Under the pieces are notes generated by a model, which saw only the letters and a list, made by a program, of their open reading frames with translations, did not search any database and was not told where the DNA came from. The position numbers and the translations under genes are program-made. Of a DNA stretch of 64,000 bases, positions 12,030 through 24,213 are shown one piece after another. Source of the stretch: Triplophysa rosa (lineage: Eukaryota > Chordata > Actinopteri > Cypriniformes > Nemacheilidae); the NCBI RefSeq assembly GCF_024868665.1, contig NC_079891.1:25520103-25584102 (forward strand), given 5' to 3'. Positions within the stretch are counted from its first letter, which is position 1. Each line of letters starts with the position of its first letter.

Positions 12030-15000
12030 GCCCTCCCAACACTTTTCTCTTTCCAGAATTCCGTTTCACTCGTGTGTTCTCAAGTCCTATTTTTCACCTG
12101 TCTCTCTTTCCCCAACCTTTCCACTTAATTCAGGTACCCACACACTGCATACGGTCATGTGCTATTTTTATCCATACTGCCAGTGATTATAGCTACCAAG
12201 GCAAATTTTTCATTCAAAACTTCAGATGTTTTGCCGTTGAAGAGCACTCTTGTATTTACTCAAGGTTTCTGAGAAACTCAAGAGTTGAAATAGGCAATTA
12301 GCACACAGTGGAGGCAGCCGGCCTCGCTGAGACATGTGTCCTGCTCTGCATTCCTGAACATCACTTCTTCACCAAACCTTTGAAAAAGTGCAAAAAAGAC
12401 ATATATATAAAATAAAGAAAAGGGGCTATGGGAGAAAAAAACAATTCTGGGGACAAATACAAACGAAGCAAGTGTATGTGTGGCAGAAGATGTGAGAAAT
12501 GAACGGCCTAATTGGCACATTTGTTTCAATTATTGCGCAGCTAACAGTGGCAGGGCTAACGGAGGGGTTTCCACAGCCTCATAAGAATCCAGGCATTTCA
12601 TTAGCGCTTCCATCCTGCCCATTTAAGAACCTGTTGACAGGTAAAGATCAGACCTTGCTTTTATCACAAGAACAAGGAATCCTCTATCGCCAGGAAACAC
12701 CACAGGAGATCAGAAATGACATTTAAAAAAAGGTTTGGATCATCTTTTTTGTGAGGCTGATGAAAGTACATGAGATTTTAACAGGGTGTTTACTAAGTCT
12801 AAACAGTTATGATAGACGGCCCTCGGGGAGCTGAAACATAATGTAACGCTGCCATCAAAAGCCCATATTCAAAACACATCAAATAAAAATTGGGTAGGTT
12901 TAATTGGGTTGTTTAATACGTTTAAAGTTTTCTAAGTACTTTCTTCTTCATCTGTGCAGCAATCAAATGCACTTTTCTAGAGAACTCCCCATTCAGTAAT
13001 TAATGGTCCCAGGTTACTTTGCGACATGAAGTCTGAATGATTTTTCAATTGTCACTATAGAACCGTTTAAAAAATTGAATAGGATCCATATCGGGTGACT
13101 TTTTCATTTAAATACTCCCAATGCCCCTGAAGTAGCTGAATTACTGTGGTTTATTTATGGCAGCAGCATCTTGCTCGGGGACCCCTGCAAGAACTTGGCA
13201 AGGAGGGCTAACTCTAAACTTGACAATAGCAGAAAATGAGCTGGGGAGTGTGGGCAAAATGAAGTGCCTGCTTTTGTTGAAAATAATCCAATTTTTAAAG
13301 TAATTGAAGAACTGCCAAGTGCTCAGGGTTAGCAAACCACTGTAATGTAACAGTGAGTGCTATTACGCTCAAATACTCAAATGCAGATATCCCATGGCAG
13401 TGGAAGCATGACTCTGACCCTGAACCCATCTCAACATCTTAGCACAGGCAATAAGAATCCTTATTAATCTTGTCATGTTTTAATAAGACAGCAGCTTTCA
13501 TTAGTCTTATTCACACTTGTCTACTTGCAGATTTTGGCAGCGAATCAGCGGGAAAGTTTTTAATATTTTAGGACAATCTTCTGATAACGAAACTTGCGGT
13601 AATCCAGTTACGGATCACAAGACCTGCTATTAACCATTTGCATTTATCCAAAGCAATTTGCATTTTACTCATTACAGGAACAAAACCAGTGCATTCCCTT
13701 ACTTACATCGTGTAAATGTTTACAAATGAGTCAACAAAACTGACATATATCACAAAATGTGTGGTCATAAGCTTTAGCCACCATCACAATCTAAATCAAA
13801 CCGACCACTCAAATAACCTGTTACCAACCATGTTGGTAATGATAAACAAACCCTGTTTCTATTCTTTTTGATCTGTATGGAAATCCAGCAATAATCCACA
13901 GATGGGGATTTGCATCATACAAATTGTATTTTATTTCTAATATGAATATTAAGAGCAACCTTTACTTGCTTATTGGTGTTATCAAGCATTGGCCTTCTGA
14001 AAACCTTGTTTCTCCATATTTCACCATTTTTATTTTTTTGTCATAAATCATTATTATTAGTCGCCCTCTGTTTGTCACTGGATTTTTCAAATAGCTAATC
14101 AATAAAAAGTGCTTATCAAGCACAGTGTTTTACCATTTCCTTAAAAACAGTTAATTTGGGCATTTGAGGTTAGAGACGATATCTTAAATTTAATATACTG
14201 TATTCGGTTAATAAATGTCAACAATATATGAAGTACAGCTATACAGTTCATTTCTACTAGCCCTTACCTCCTGTCTTCAGTTATCTATATTGAAAAATGT
14301 AATGTAAAATCTTGTTTTAACCTTCAAACGTCTTCACTATATAAATACTACCAGTTTCTTTCTTAAAGCCTAAAAATCCACAAGCTTCTTAAAGCCTGTA
14401 ATCTGACTACAGTATCTTCTTTGGAATTTAATGTACCAGGGTCAATGAAAGGCTAGAGTAGGTTCAGGTAGTGTAATCTTCATATTAATATATGAAATCC
14501 TGCCTCATAAACCCATGTTTTGTATGCCTAAGGCATGTATATTCCTCGCAACAGCAAGCAATTTAGCGGGATCATCTACTGCTCACAAAAGCCCCTTTGA
14601 CCTTTTTTTCTGATAAGAAAGGGGAAAAAAATTGGTAGGTCAGGCTTTATCTGTCCATCAGTCGAACTGAAGCGATCCCTGCCATCCAAGTCATCTCGGA
14701 GATATTAATCCTTGAGGTCTCATTCCGCAAATTAATTCCATTTGCACAGACTCGTATTTCCCTGGTTTTCTCATTCAACTCAATTTCCAAAGTCAAAATT
14801 CCAATTTATTTTCAATTCCAGAGATTTGATATCCCTTAATACGATCCGAATTGTAAATTGAAGAAATGATCCTGAATTTAAAACAAACACAAGGAAAGGA
14901 TCCTGGCAAACACATTCAGATTGAGGAGGGCTGTGTTAACACTCATATTATGAGCTCGGCCAACAAAGAGTTTATTACAGAGGGATAGGCAACTTCAAAC

Positions 15001-17336
15001 AAAAAACACAGGGTTGGCCGTCTCATCGTCTTCTCTCCTGAACACACAGCCACATTAGCATTCCTCCCAGATCAGCCTTATCACAGCTAAACACATAGAT
15101 AGGAAACACCACCCGGCTCAGACAGGCCTGTAATTGGCTTGTTAGATCATGAAGATCATCATTCACTCTCGTGGCGTCTGGAACAAGACAGAAACTAAAT
15201 ACAAGGACAGAGACTTTGTATAAAAATACAGCGAGCTTTCCAACGAATATGGTCTGGAGGCATATACGAAGTCATTTCCATATAATAATAAGCCTTTTGT
15301 TGCAAACAATTAATTGGTTAACTAACATTTTATTTATAAAACATATTTTTGTCGAACGGTTGACATATAAGAGTACAGAGCTACAGTGCAATATCATTAT
15401 AGATTGCAAAGAATGAATCTGAAGACAAATATTTGCTTACATCTCTAACTTTGGATTTTATATCTTGGCACAGATTTAGTCTCTGCACATCTAGTAAGCA
15501 AAGTCATTTGAGATCTATAGCAAAAGTATTTGTTTCTCTATTTTTCTCAAAGCGCTCAATGTCAGTAGACAGCAAAAGAACATACAGTAAAAGGGCCCAT
15601 TTTGGAATCCAATTTAAATTGAAATGGGGTATTTTGATAATATGTAGCCTTAAAATGATCTGTTTTTGCAAACCGTCTTAATGATTCAACATCAAAGTCG
15701 GCAAATGCGGCATAAAAACATCACAAAGTTTTCGAGGAAAATACTGTATCTCTTGCCAAATGAGTCCTTTTCCTCAGCAGTCCAACCTTAGTGTGTATAA
15801 TCTCATTAAAGAGAATTTTATGATAACACAGTCTAGACCAACTATATGCAGTAGGGCTTAAATGGCTCTCTGGAGAAACTTGTAACAGTTTAGGTGTGAA
15901 AGAGGATTTTTTCTCTCTTTGTAAAAGGTCATTTCAGTATTTTTGTATTAGAGCTGCAATTTTCTGAAGTGCCAGAAGACCCCCTGCGTAGAAACAGCAT
16001 CATTCCATGTCACAGCTTAATTCACAGCTGAGATTTACACAACACATAAACACTGCCACCTTTTAAAAGAAAAAAGACCCTAATAAAAGTTTGTAATAGA
16101 ACGTGATAGCCACAACCACAGATGAAGGTAATTCCAAAATGAAAACGCTTTAATGATAATGACACAAATTAACAGTGTGATATTACATACAATGGTTACA
16201 TTTACACAGTATACACAGTGAGTATACTGTATATACAAAGTCCGGGTGATGAGGGAATAGCTGGCAGGTGCTGTGATTACAGACGAGGGACCGGTGAGGG
16301 AGTGTGGAGGAAGAAGGGAAACTGAGTCCATGGGGAAAATAGGCAATAAAGGACACGAGAGGCAGACAGGGGCAGACGGAACCGTGAAAAAGCTACAGTT
16401 CACCTATTTTGTCATTATCTGCTTGCCCCTAATGTATGTTGTACCAACCCTGTGTTTTTAGCCTTTCACATCACAACCATTGTAAATTACCATAAAGTGA
16501 GATGAATTACTTTTCTGGTAATAAATACATGAATGTGCTCCATTCTCGAACTTATAGAGTTCTGTCTATTTACCAGTTAGACAACATCCACACATTACTA
16601 CCAAACTACCAGTAAACACTGTGATGTCATTAACCCGTGGTGACCTCTAACAGCTGCGCTTCCACCGGTGATTGAAAACATGGAAGGTTATGACAATGTA
16701 CAGTATCCAAACATACTATATGTGGTCCGTATTTTTTGCTTTCATTTTTGTGGCAAACGATTACATTCATGTTACATTCACATTGCTGCTGACCCAACAA
16801 CATCCTTTTAGATGAACTACTGAACTGTTTCTTTGTCTTCTGTAGGGCTGAATAAACATTTTCTGCATTAGAATGTTATGATTGTCACAACACAAACTTT
16901 GGGCCAATTATAACAGAGCGTTTTGATCTCGTACATACTAATACTAGTAATCCTATTGTTTGTTCACATATACCATCATACTGGTAATTTACTGGAAAAT
17001 TACTAGTATTGATTTACTGGTATTTTTGAAAAGGTCATGTTCACATGATTTACTAATAATAATTTATTAGTAATTTACACTCCAAAGGGATGAAAAGCTT
17101 AAAAAATATATACATACAAATGTGTGTCACATTTTTAAATGATTCATGGGCTTCTAAGTCTTTATCTGCCTCAGGAACATACTGAAATGTATGTTGCTGA
17201 CCTTCACCTCCACTAGAGTGCTCAAATCTCATTTGCAATTGATTCGGTCAAATGACTCGTAAAAAATGACATCAAACATTAGCTCGTTTTTCACACAAAA
17301 GCTAGCAAACACATGGGTTAAAAACCATACAGTAAA
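12030..17336. other. Large unc5d intron segment, no gene
   Basis: I looked for the missing second Ig2 exon (codons for V-E-W-L-K, N-Y-T-C) on the minus strand here and did not find it. The stretch is mostly single-copy-looking DNA. A short decayed SINE/LINE-tail-like piece (TTTGCATTTATCCAAAGCAA) lies near 13637. About 16090-16460 has LTR-like composition but no clear ends. Longer ORFs here show no known domain. Confidence 0.5.
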
Positions 17337-17426
17337 GTACATACACTTTAAAAAATGTTGGGTTATTTCAACCCAACATTGGGTCAAAAATCGACAAACC
17401 CAACAGTTGGGTCATAAATTAACCTA
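17337..17426 (+). repeat. CACTA-like terminal fragment
   Basis: It starts ACTTTAAAAAATGTTGGG followed by alternating TTGGGT/AACCCA motifs, typical of fish repeats with CACT-type ends. It is a fragment only. Confidence 0.4.
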
Positions 17427-17665
17427 CACTCTAAAAAAAGGTGCTTCAAAAGGTTCTTCGATGCCAGAAAAATAATCTTTTGGTTCCATAAAGAACCTTT
17501 AACATCTGAAGAACCTTTTCTTAACAAAAGGTTCTTTGTGGCGAAAAAAGGTTCTTCAGATTATAAAAAAGTAGGAAAGAGATGGTTCTTTAAAGAACCT
17601 TTGACTGAATGGTTCTTTGTGGAACCAAAAATGGTTCCTCTATGACATCACTGTGAAGAACCTTT
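17427..17665 (+). repeat. Teleost MITE rich in AAGGTTCTT/AAGAACCTT, right end lost
   Basis: It starts CACTCTAAAAAAAGG and carries many inverted AAAGGTTCTT and AAGAACCTTT words, so it can fold extensively. Its right end is replaced by the 3' tail of the L2-like LINE, which starts at about 17666. The LINE therefore probably inserted into it. Confidence 0.6.
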
Positions 17666-17666
17666 T

Positions 17667-20402
17667 ACATTTACATTTAGTCATTTAGCAGACGCTTTTA
17701 TCCAAAGTGACTTACAAATGAGGTAAACAATGGAAGCAATTGGAACAACATAAGGAAAACAAAAAGCACAAGTGCAATAAAACTGGTCTCATATAGCCTA
17801 CCACAGTATACAAAGCTAAGGTTTTTTTTTTTTTGAAAGAGTAGAAAAGAGGTAGAAGTCAGAACTGATCGGTCAGGTGCTGATGGAAGAGATGTATTTT
17901 CAGCCGATTCTTAAAGATGGCTACAGAATCTGCTGATCTTGTAGAAGCAGGCTGATCATTCCACAAATGTGGAACCGATCCAGAGAAGGTACAATTTTTT
18001 ACCACAAGACGTTGTTCGTTTGCAGAGCGTAGGCGGGTAAATAAGTCTGCATTAGCGAGTGAAGATAAGGGGGTGCCAAATCAGTGGTGGTCTTGTAGGC
18101 CAGGCGCAGAGTCTTGAATTTGATGCGAGCGACTATTGGGAGCCAATGTAACTTAGTGAAGAAAGGAGTGACGTGCGCTCTCTTCGGTTCATTGAAGACC
18201 ACTCTTGCCGCTGCATTCTGGATCATTTGTAGAGGTTTGGTTGTGCAAGTTGGAAGTCCAGTCAGTAGCGCATTGCAGTAGTCCAGTTTGGACAGAACAA
18301 GAACCTGGACTAGGACTTGCGTAGCATGCTGGGATAGGAAAGGTCTAATTTTCCTAATATTGTAGAGGATGAATCTACAGGACCGGGTGGTGCTGGCAAC
18401 CTGATCTGTGAAGTTTAGCTAATCATCGATCATCACTCCCAGGTTTCTGGCCGTTCTGGAAGATGTGATGGTTGATGAGCACAGTTGAATGGAGAAGTTG
18501 TGATGAATCTTTGTGTCGGCCGGGATTACAAGCAGTTCTGTTTTTGCAAGGTACAGCTGCATGTGATGGTCCTTCATCCAGAGCGAAATGTCGCCTAGGC
18601 ATGCTGAAATGCGTGTAGAAACAGTCGGATCGTCAGGCTGAAATGACAGATGGAGTTGTGTATTTCCTAGCAGTGATAGGAAAAGCCATGTTTCCAAATG
18701 ACAGAGCCTAGGGATGTCATGTATACAGAAAAGAGCAACGGTCCAAGCACTGAGCCCTGAGGCACCCCTGTATCGAGATGTTGGGACTCAGAGAGCTCAC
18801 CTCTCCAGGATACTCTAAATGACCTACCTGAGAGGTAAGACCTGAACCATTGTAGCACCATTCCAGAGACACCCATAGCCTTGAGGGTCGACAGGAGGAT
18901 GTGGTGGTTAACGGTGTCAAAGGCGGTAGATAGATCCAGTAGGATAAGTACAGATGAGTTATCGTCCGGCTCTTGCCAGTCTCAGGGCTTCAATGACAGA
19001 GAGCAGCGCAGTCTCAGTGGAATGACCGCTCTTGAAACCAGACTGGTTGCTGTCAAGGAGGTTGTTCTGCGTGAGAAAGGATGAGAGCTGGTTACATACA
19101 ACACGTTCAAGAGTTTTAGCAATGAAGGGGAGGAGAGATACCGGTCAGTAGTTATCAAACAGTGCAGGATTAAGAGTGGGTTTTTTCAGTAGTGGGGTAA
19201 TACGGGCCTCTTTGAAGACTGTGGGAAATGCACCAGTGGTGAGAGACGAGTTGATAATGTGGATCAGAGTGGGAACAACCGATGTAGAGATGGCCTGGAG
19301 GTGATGAGTGGGGATGGGATCTAGCGGGCAGGTAGTTGGGTGGTTAGAAGACATGACCTTGGAAATGTCATCTTTTGTTTTCTTTATGAAGAAAGACGCA
19401 AAATCATCAGCTGTTATGTCCGATGGAGGTGAGGTGGCAGGCGAGCAAAGAAGAGCAGAGAAGGTTTTAAAGAGAGTACGAGAGTCAGGCGAGTTGTTGA
19501 TTTTAGCGTGGTAGTACTGAGTTTTCGCAGATGGAGACATCAGCAGAGAAAGAAGAGAGGAGAGACTGATAGAGACAGAGGTCAGTAGGTTCTTTAGATT
19601 TGCACCACTTTCTCTCAGCAGACCTGAGCATGGCGCGATGCTCTCGGAGAACACCACATAACCAGGGGGCAGAAAGGGATGCACGAGATGGCCTAGATGT
19701 AAGAGGGGATAAGCTGTCTAAGCAGGAGGTTAGTGTGGAGCAAAGAGTGTCGGTGGCACTGATAGTGTCCAAGAGAGAGAGCTGTTCAGAGGGAGGGAGC
19801 GTGGCGAAGACGGCAGAGGATAAGTGGGAGGGAGAGAGTGTTCGTAGTTTGCGCTGGAATGTGACCAGTGGGGAAGCATGTGTAGTGTCTGGAGAAGTTA
19901 GGTCGAGATCAAGAGTGATGAGGAAATGATCAGACGTGTGCAGCGGGGTGACCTGGGAGTGATGACTGGAGCAGTATTGTGTGTAGATGAGATCTAGTTG
20001 ATTACCAGACTTATGGGTTGCTGAAGTGGGGACTTGCTTGAGGTCAAACGACGCAGTCAGGTTGCTGAAGTCGGTAGCCTGTGGTTTTTCAAGGTGGATG
20101 TTGAAGTCTCCAAGTACCACCAGAGGAGTACCATCCTCGGGAAAGGATGACAGAAGCATATCCAACTCCTCCAAGAAATGTCCAAGCTGACCTGGGGGAC
20201 GATAGATAACTACAACATGAGTTTTAACAGGGTGGATGACAGTAATAGCATGTGACTCGAAGGAGATGTTGTCACATGAGGGTGCCAGCTGTTTGAATTT
20301 CCAGTCTTTAGGGATAAGTAGACCGGTTCCTCCACCCCTCCCTGATATGCATGGGCTGTGGGAGAAAGCGTAGTTATTGGAGAGGGCAGCCAGTGTGGCA
20401 CG
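17667..20402 (-). pseudogene. L2-like LINE, 5'-truncated, with inactivated endonuclease-reverse transcriptase
   Basis: A minus-strand non-LTR retrotransposon. The upstream part (20400-19510) encodes an APE-type endonuclease piece (IYRPPGQLGHFLEELDML, then VVLGDFNIHLEKP). The frame moves through ARITPLLKKPTLNPALFDNY to the RT block [16 protein letters not shown] (about 18770) and the C-terminal LDYCNA/MIQNAAARVVFNEPKRAHVT region (18230). The 3' tail (17667-17720) reads, on the minus strand, GTCACTTTGGATAAAAGCGT then CTGCTAAATGAC. The catalytic YADD box seen in the copy at 56150 is replaced by a TAG stop and a frameshift at about 18670. The start of the endonuclease is missing. Confidence 0.88.
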
Positions 20403-20680
20403 GTATTAAGATTGAATCGTAAGTTAAGGTTGAATCGTAAGTGGACAAAGGAGACATAACCATTTACACTTGGTCTCTTTTGTCCACATTTGACCACTTC
20501 TCACCTAATTTCTTGAAGACGAGGGTTCATAGGCGGGTAAATGTATAGGCTTTTCAGATCTTTCAATCAACACTACAGGAAGTGGTCGAAAGTGGATGAG
20601 CTCAAAACGTAGACCCCGTTTACACCTGTGTTTAAAGTCGTCCACTTGTGATCTGATCGACCATCTTAATACCATCACCC
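20403..20680. repeat. Degraded MITE (AGACCCCGTTTACACC family)
   Basis: On the plus strand, AGACCCCGTTTACACCTG near 20611 begins a recognisable teleost DNA-transposon end followed by GTCCACTTGTGATCTGATCG. CATTTACACTTGGTCTC near 20462 and GGTATTAAGATTGAATCG near 20401 resemble parts of the other arm. The boundaries are unclear. Confidence 0.4.
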
Positions 20681-21615
20681 ATGTTTGTTGCATGGAAATC
20701 AGATAAATCTATGTGAAATGACCAATAACAGCATATATGACAATTTGTTTTTGTAATAAACATCTGTTAAGCTATTTATCATGAGAGTGAACTGTAATGA
20801 AAAACTGACTGGATCCAGAGAGACATAAGTCTTGTTAGCTCTGTGGCCACAGAAATCCTACCGAGCATTTCTCAAGGGGGTGTTTATGACAGTTTAAAAC
20901 CACAAACACATTTCCACTGGAAGACGGAGAGCGAGAGAGGGAAAGCTAGTGTGTTAGCAGGCCGCACGCTGGTAAAATGATGCCTTATAAATCTTTGCAC
21001 CCCTCCCCCTCGCTGTTTGGATTTAAATTTTTTATGGCGGAGGTGTGCACGAATGGGTTAAATTGCCGATCGCTGGTTCTGCACACTACATTATTCACTA
21101 GCTTCTCTTCTAGCTGACTTCATTTATGTTGACAAATGACTTGGGGGAAGATTCTTGTCTCTCAGTCCTTCCCAGATTTCTTTCTTTTTGTCCACTACGC
21201 TTTGAAAGAGACAAAAGCTGACACAGCTCTTCCATTTCACATTACTGAATCATTCATAAGCATTAGTGCCAAGGTCCAAACTCGACTACAGTTACACACG
21301 AGCACTGGATATCTGCCTACTTATGATCCATTATATGTGCTGTCATCTTTGTCCCTTGGACTTATGACTGTACACAACTGCCCATTAAAGCTGAATTGTG
21401 AAACATCATCAATGAAACATCATTGTGGCATCAAAAAATTATAACAAAAGTTTGCGCTGATAAACAGAACAACTACACATCACACTGCATTAAGCTCCGA
21501 ATCAGGCAGCGCTTTCACTTTATATAAAGCATGTTGAAAAACAGCAGAGAGCATGCACTGCCCTTGAAATCCTCCCTGTGGGAATGATGTCAGAAGCTGA
21601 GAGGACTGGTCTTAC

Positions 21616-21719
21616 CTCGGCCATGGGCACTCCCTCTGGGGGACGGCAATGCAGAACAATCATGCCCTTGATTGGCACTTCCTTCCCCTGAGGATCTTGC
21701 TCGAAGTTCTTGCGGAGGT
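21616..21719 (-). CDS. unc5d: unc5d exon: first half of Ig domain 2
   Basis: This 104-nt exon has acceptor AAACAG ending at 21720 and donor GAG|GTAAGA from 21615. With the T left by the previous exon it reads [20 protein letters not shown], then [15 protein letters not shown]. This is the beginning of UNC5 Ig2, with the first Ig2 cysteine in [35 protein letters not shown] matches UNC5D most closely. It leaves in phase 0, so the next exon should start with the codons for V-E-W-L-K. That exon, which carries the second Ig2 cysteine, was not found to the left before the thrombospondin exon at 7071. Confidence 0.94.
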
Positions 21720-22092
21720 CTGTTTGAAAAGATAAGAGGCAGCTGTCACACTGGGAAGAGCCGGAGCCAATATCTGGCCTATTTGTGCCGATCGCTTTCA
21801 CCACCCAGCATCCTGCTCTCTATGCTCCTGTGCCCTTCCTCTGGCAACACTGGCAAGCTAGAGCAAGAGAATGTGTCAACGGTGCTCTGGCCATCTGCTT
21901 GAGTTGCAGGTGTCACCAGTTGACAGTTCTGATTCATCTCTGTACTGTGTTTGTAGCATAATGCAGTATTTTTTCCATACCCTGCAAATTCTTGACATGT
22001 GATTGATAGAAAATGGTACAGAATTTACAAAGCTAGTTCAGATGAAGGTTGGACCACCACAGATAACAAACCACTTTAGGGGTCCACATCTA

Positions 22093-22651
22093 TGGCGTCA
22101 GATTTATACATCACCAGGACTTGAATTTGAAAAAGCTACCGAATTTATTACCTCAAATTTTATTGTCCTTAATTTCAATTATTTGAAAATGTTTTTGTAT
22201 GAATTTGCCGTCCTAAAAATTCAGGTCGTAAAATTCAGATCTCAATATTCAAGACATCAAATTGAGACATTCAAGACATGAGAGTTTAATTTGTTTATAA
22301 CCAAGTGTAACATCCGGGAATGCAAGGAAGAGCAATCGACCATCGACAAAGAAAATAGAACCCAAGAGGCGAACTCTGATGTTTTTTTGGTAACAGCCAC
22401 TTTTTTTGGCATGCTGGTGGCGTACTCTGATGCTTTTTTGGTAACAGGTGGCACTTCGGGAGCGCGGCCGCCATTTAGCGCATCTACAGTAAATTTTGTA
22501 ATTGTAAGTAGAACAGAAGTACAGAATTTTTAGGATGGTGAATTCAAACAAAAATATTTTCAAATAATTAAAATTAAAGACAATAAAATTCGAGGTAATA
22601 AATTCGGTAGCTTTTTCAAATTCAAGTCCTGGTGATATAAATCTGACGCCA
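22093..22651. mobile_element. Element with about 130-bp terminal inverted repeats, TA-flanked
   Basis: Left arm 22093-22222 starts TGGCGTCAGATTTAT and right arm 22524-22651 ends ATAAATCTGACGCCA. They match at roughly 90-95 percent by eye, and both edges abut TA (22091-22092 and 22652-22653). The roughly 300-bp core is GC-richer and carries a 29-bp direct repeat, GGCGAACTCTGATG... at 22368-22396 and GGCGTACTCTGATG... at 22419-22447, with two differences. No transposase. The long arms and TA target suggest a Tc1/mariner-type foldback MITE. Confidence 0.8.
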
Positions 22652-23069
22652 TACACACATGCAGCACCAGCCAACTTGCATGTGTTACATCGCCTGAATC
22701 GCTCTTATTTGCATTGCATGGGGTCCTATTTCATCAGAAGTCATTATAGTCATTATATTTAATTGCATGGTGTATTAAAATGTTTTTACTTGTACATATT
22801 TACAGTACATACATACATAGCTTTACACTCTCTATATCTTTATCTTATGTTTATTGTATTGTATTTCTTAATTTTTTATACCCATAGGCCCTTATTTAAA
22901 TCATTGTGTACTGTATTCTATTGTGTTATGGTCTCTGTGTACTGTTGTTGCTGTTTCTGTGTTCTGGATGCTCCTGTCACCAAAACAAATTCCTTGTATG
23001 TGCAAACATAATTGGCAATAAAGCTCTTTCTGATTTCTGATTTCTATTATACTGTAGGTACACTGATGT

Positions 23070-23205
23070 AATAAATAAATAATGCAATTGGTAGAGCAAC
23101 CCAAGTCATCGGTTCTACTGATAATAAATATTTTAAGTTTGAATGCACAGTAAGTGGCTTAGGACAAAAGTGGCAGCCAAATGCATAAATGTAATGTAAA
23201 TGGTT
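23070..23205 (+). repeat. Degenerate SINE
   Basis: TTGGTAGAGCAACCCAAGTC resembles a decayed tRNA-type head. GTAAGTGGCTTAGGACAAAA followed by CCAAATGCATAAATGTAA resembles a decayed copy of the tail shared by the SINEs at 46212 and 49303. Confidence 0.5.
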
Positions 23206-23480
23206 TATACTTAAGAATCATGGGGAGTTGCCTTCTCTGTTGTATTTTATTTGCTCACTGGAGGCTTTTATAAAGCACTATTCTTTGTAAGGCTGCTTTG
23301 GAACAGTATGTAATGTGAAAAGCATTATGTATGTATACTGAATTACCTTAAAAGAGCTCCCTATAATCAAATAGACACACTGAATGGGTGCAAAATATGC
23401 ACACGTTAAAGGGCTGGTTCATTATTTTTCAGAAATTGATTTTCATCTAGAGAGCAAAGAAAGTCATTCGAGTACCACCG

Positions 23481-23770
23481 GTGACACTTTACAATAATGT
23501 TGTCTTTGATAACAGTAGTAAATGTATTAGCTAACATATAGCTTACTATTTAGCATTTTTTAAATCCTTGTTAATGTTAGTTAATGTCAGTTCTTCATGT
23601 TAGTTCATGGTGTATTAACTAATGTTAACAGACACAGTGTTTAATTTTAAAACAGTTTTAGTAAATGCTAAAATTAACATGAACTAAGATTAATAATGCT
23701 GTAGTAGTATTGTTCATTGTTAGCTAATGCATTAACTGATTGTTAAAAAATAGCATCTTATTGTAATTTT
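23481..23770. repeat. Teleost MITE (ACACTTTACAATAA ends)
   Basis: It starts GTGACACTTTACAATAATG and ends TCTTATTGTAATTTTTTA, imperfect inverted ends. The interior is rich in GTTAATGTTAGTTAATG and its complement. This matches a common fish MITE pattern. Confidence 0.6.
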
Positions 23771-24069
23771 TTAAGAAAAAGAAAAAAGGAAACCAGATGG
23801 TCAAAAATGAATCCCGATTTTAATGCTACTGTGAATAATCTCAGTTTTCTAAAACTTCAACGTTTTCATTTGCACTTGTTTAATGCATTCACATTCTCTT
23901 TTAAAGGAGTCCACCTGTGGCTTATTCATTTATGACGTATTGATTAAATTAAAATACATCAGCAGACCTAAAAATACCACAAACATTTCAGTCAAAGCAA
24001 TCAACATTTCGTGAAAAAATAATTAGACATGTTCGAATGGCGTAAAGATTGAGAATACAGTAAACTCAC

Positions 24070-24213
24070 AAGCTATGCTCACTGTTGCCTTACGACTCTT
24101 CGAAGTTCCCAGGTGACTCCAGGCAACACACAAGCACCAGTAGTCCTCCGGACCATGAAAGTCCTCCACCTGCTGCCTGGTAACGTTGATTGTCACTTCG
24201 CGTATTTTCAGCC
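24070..24213 (-). CDS. unc5d: unc5d exon: second half of Ig domain 1
   Basis: This 144-nt exon is too short to stand out as an ORF but is clear by translation. The acceptor is TGCGCAG at 24220-24214 and the donor T|GTGAGT starts at 24069. It reads [20 protein letters not shown], then [20 protein letters not shown] and RKATVSIA. The [17 protein letters not shown] and [15 protein letters not shown] blocks are diagnostic of UNC5 Ig1, and '[11 protein letters not shown]' again points to UNC5D. Both late Ig1 cysteines (WC and LC) are present, and NVT is a possible N-glycosylation site. Phase 1 in and out fits the exons at 39261 and 21719. The residue between the two cysteines is leucine (codon TTG), where UNC5 proteins I know carry glutamine. 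Confidence 0.94.

Noticed and set aside
16621..16690. Candidate for the missing Ig2 exon (relatively GC-rich stretch)
   Set aside because: The minus-strand translation has stops and lacks the W-L-K-N and N-Y-T-C motifs.
19600..19929. 109-codon plus-strand ORF
   Set aside because: Antisense shadow of the endonuclease part of the minus-strand LINE.
22249..22674. 141-codon minus-strand ORF with repeated SPGLEFEKATEFITSNFIV
   Set aside because: The protein-like repeat is simply both arms of the inverted-repeat element read in two orientations.
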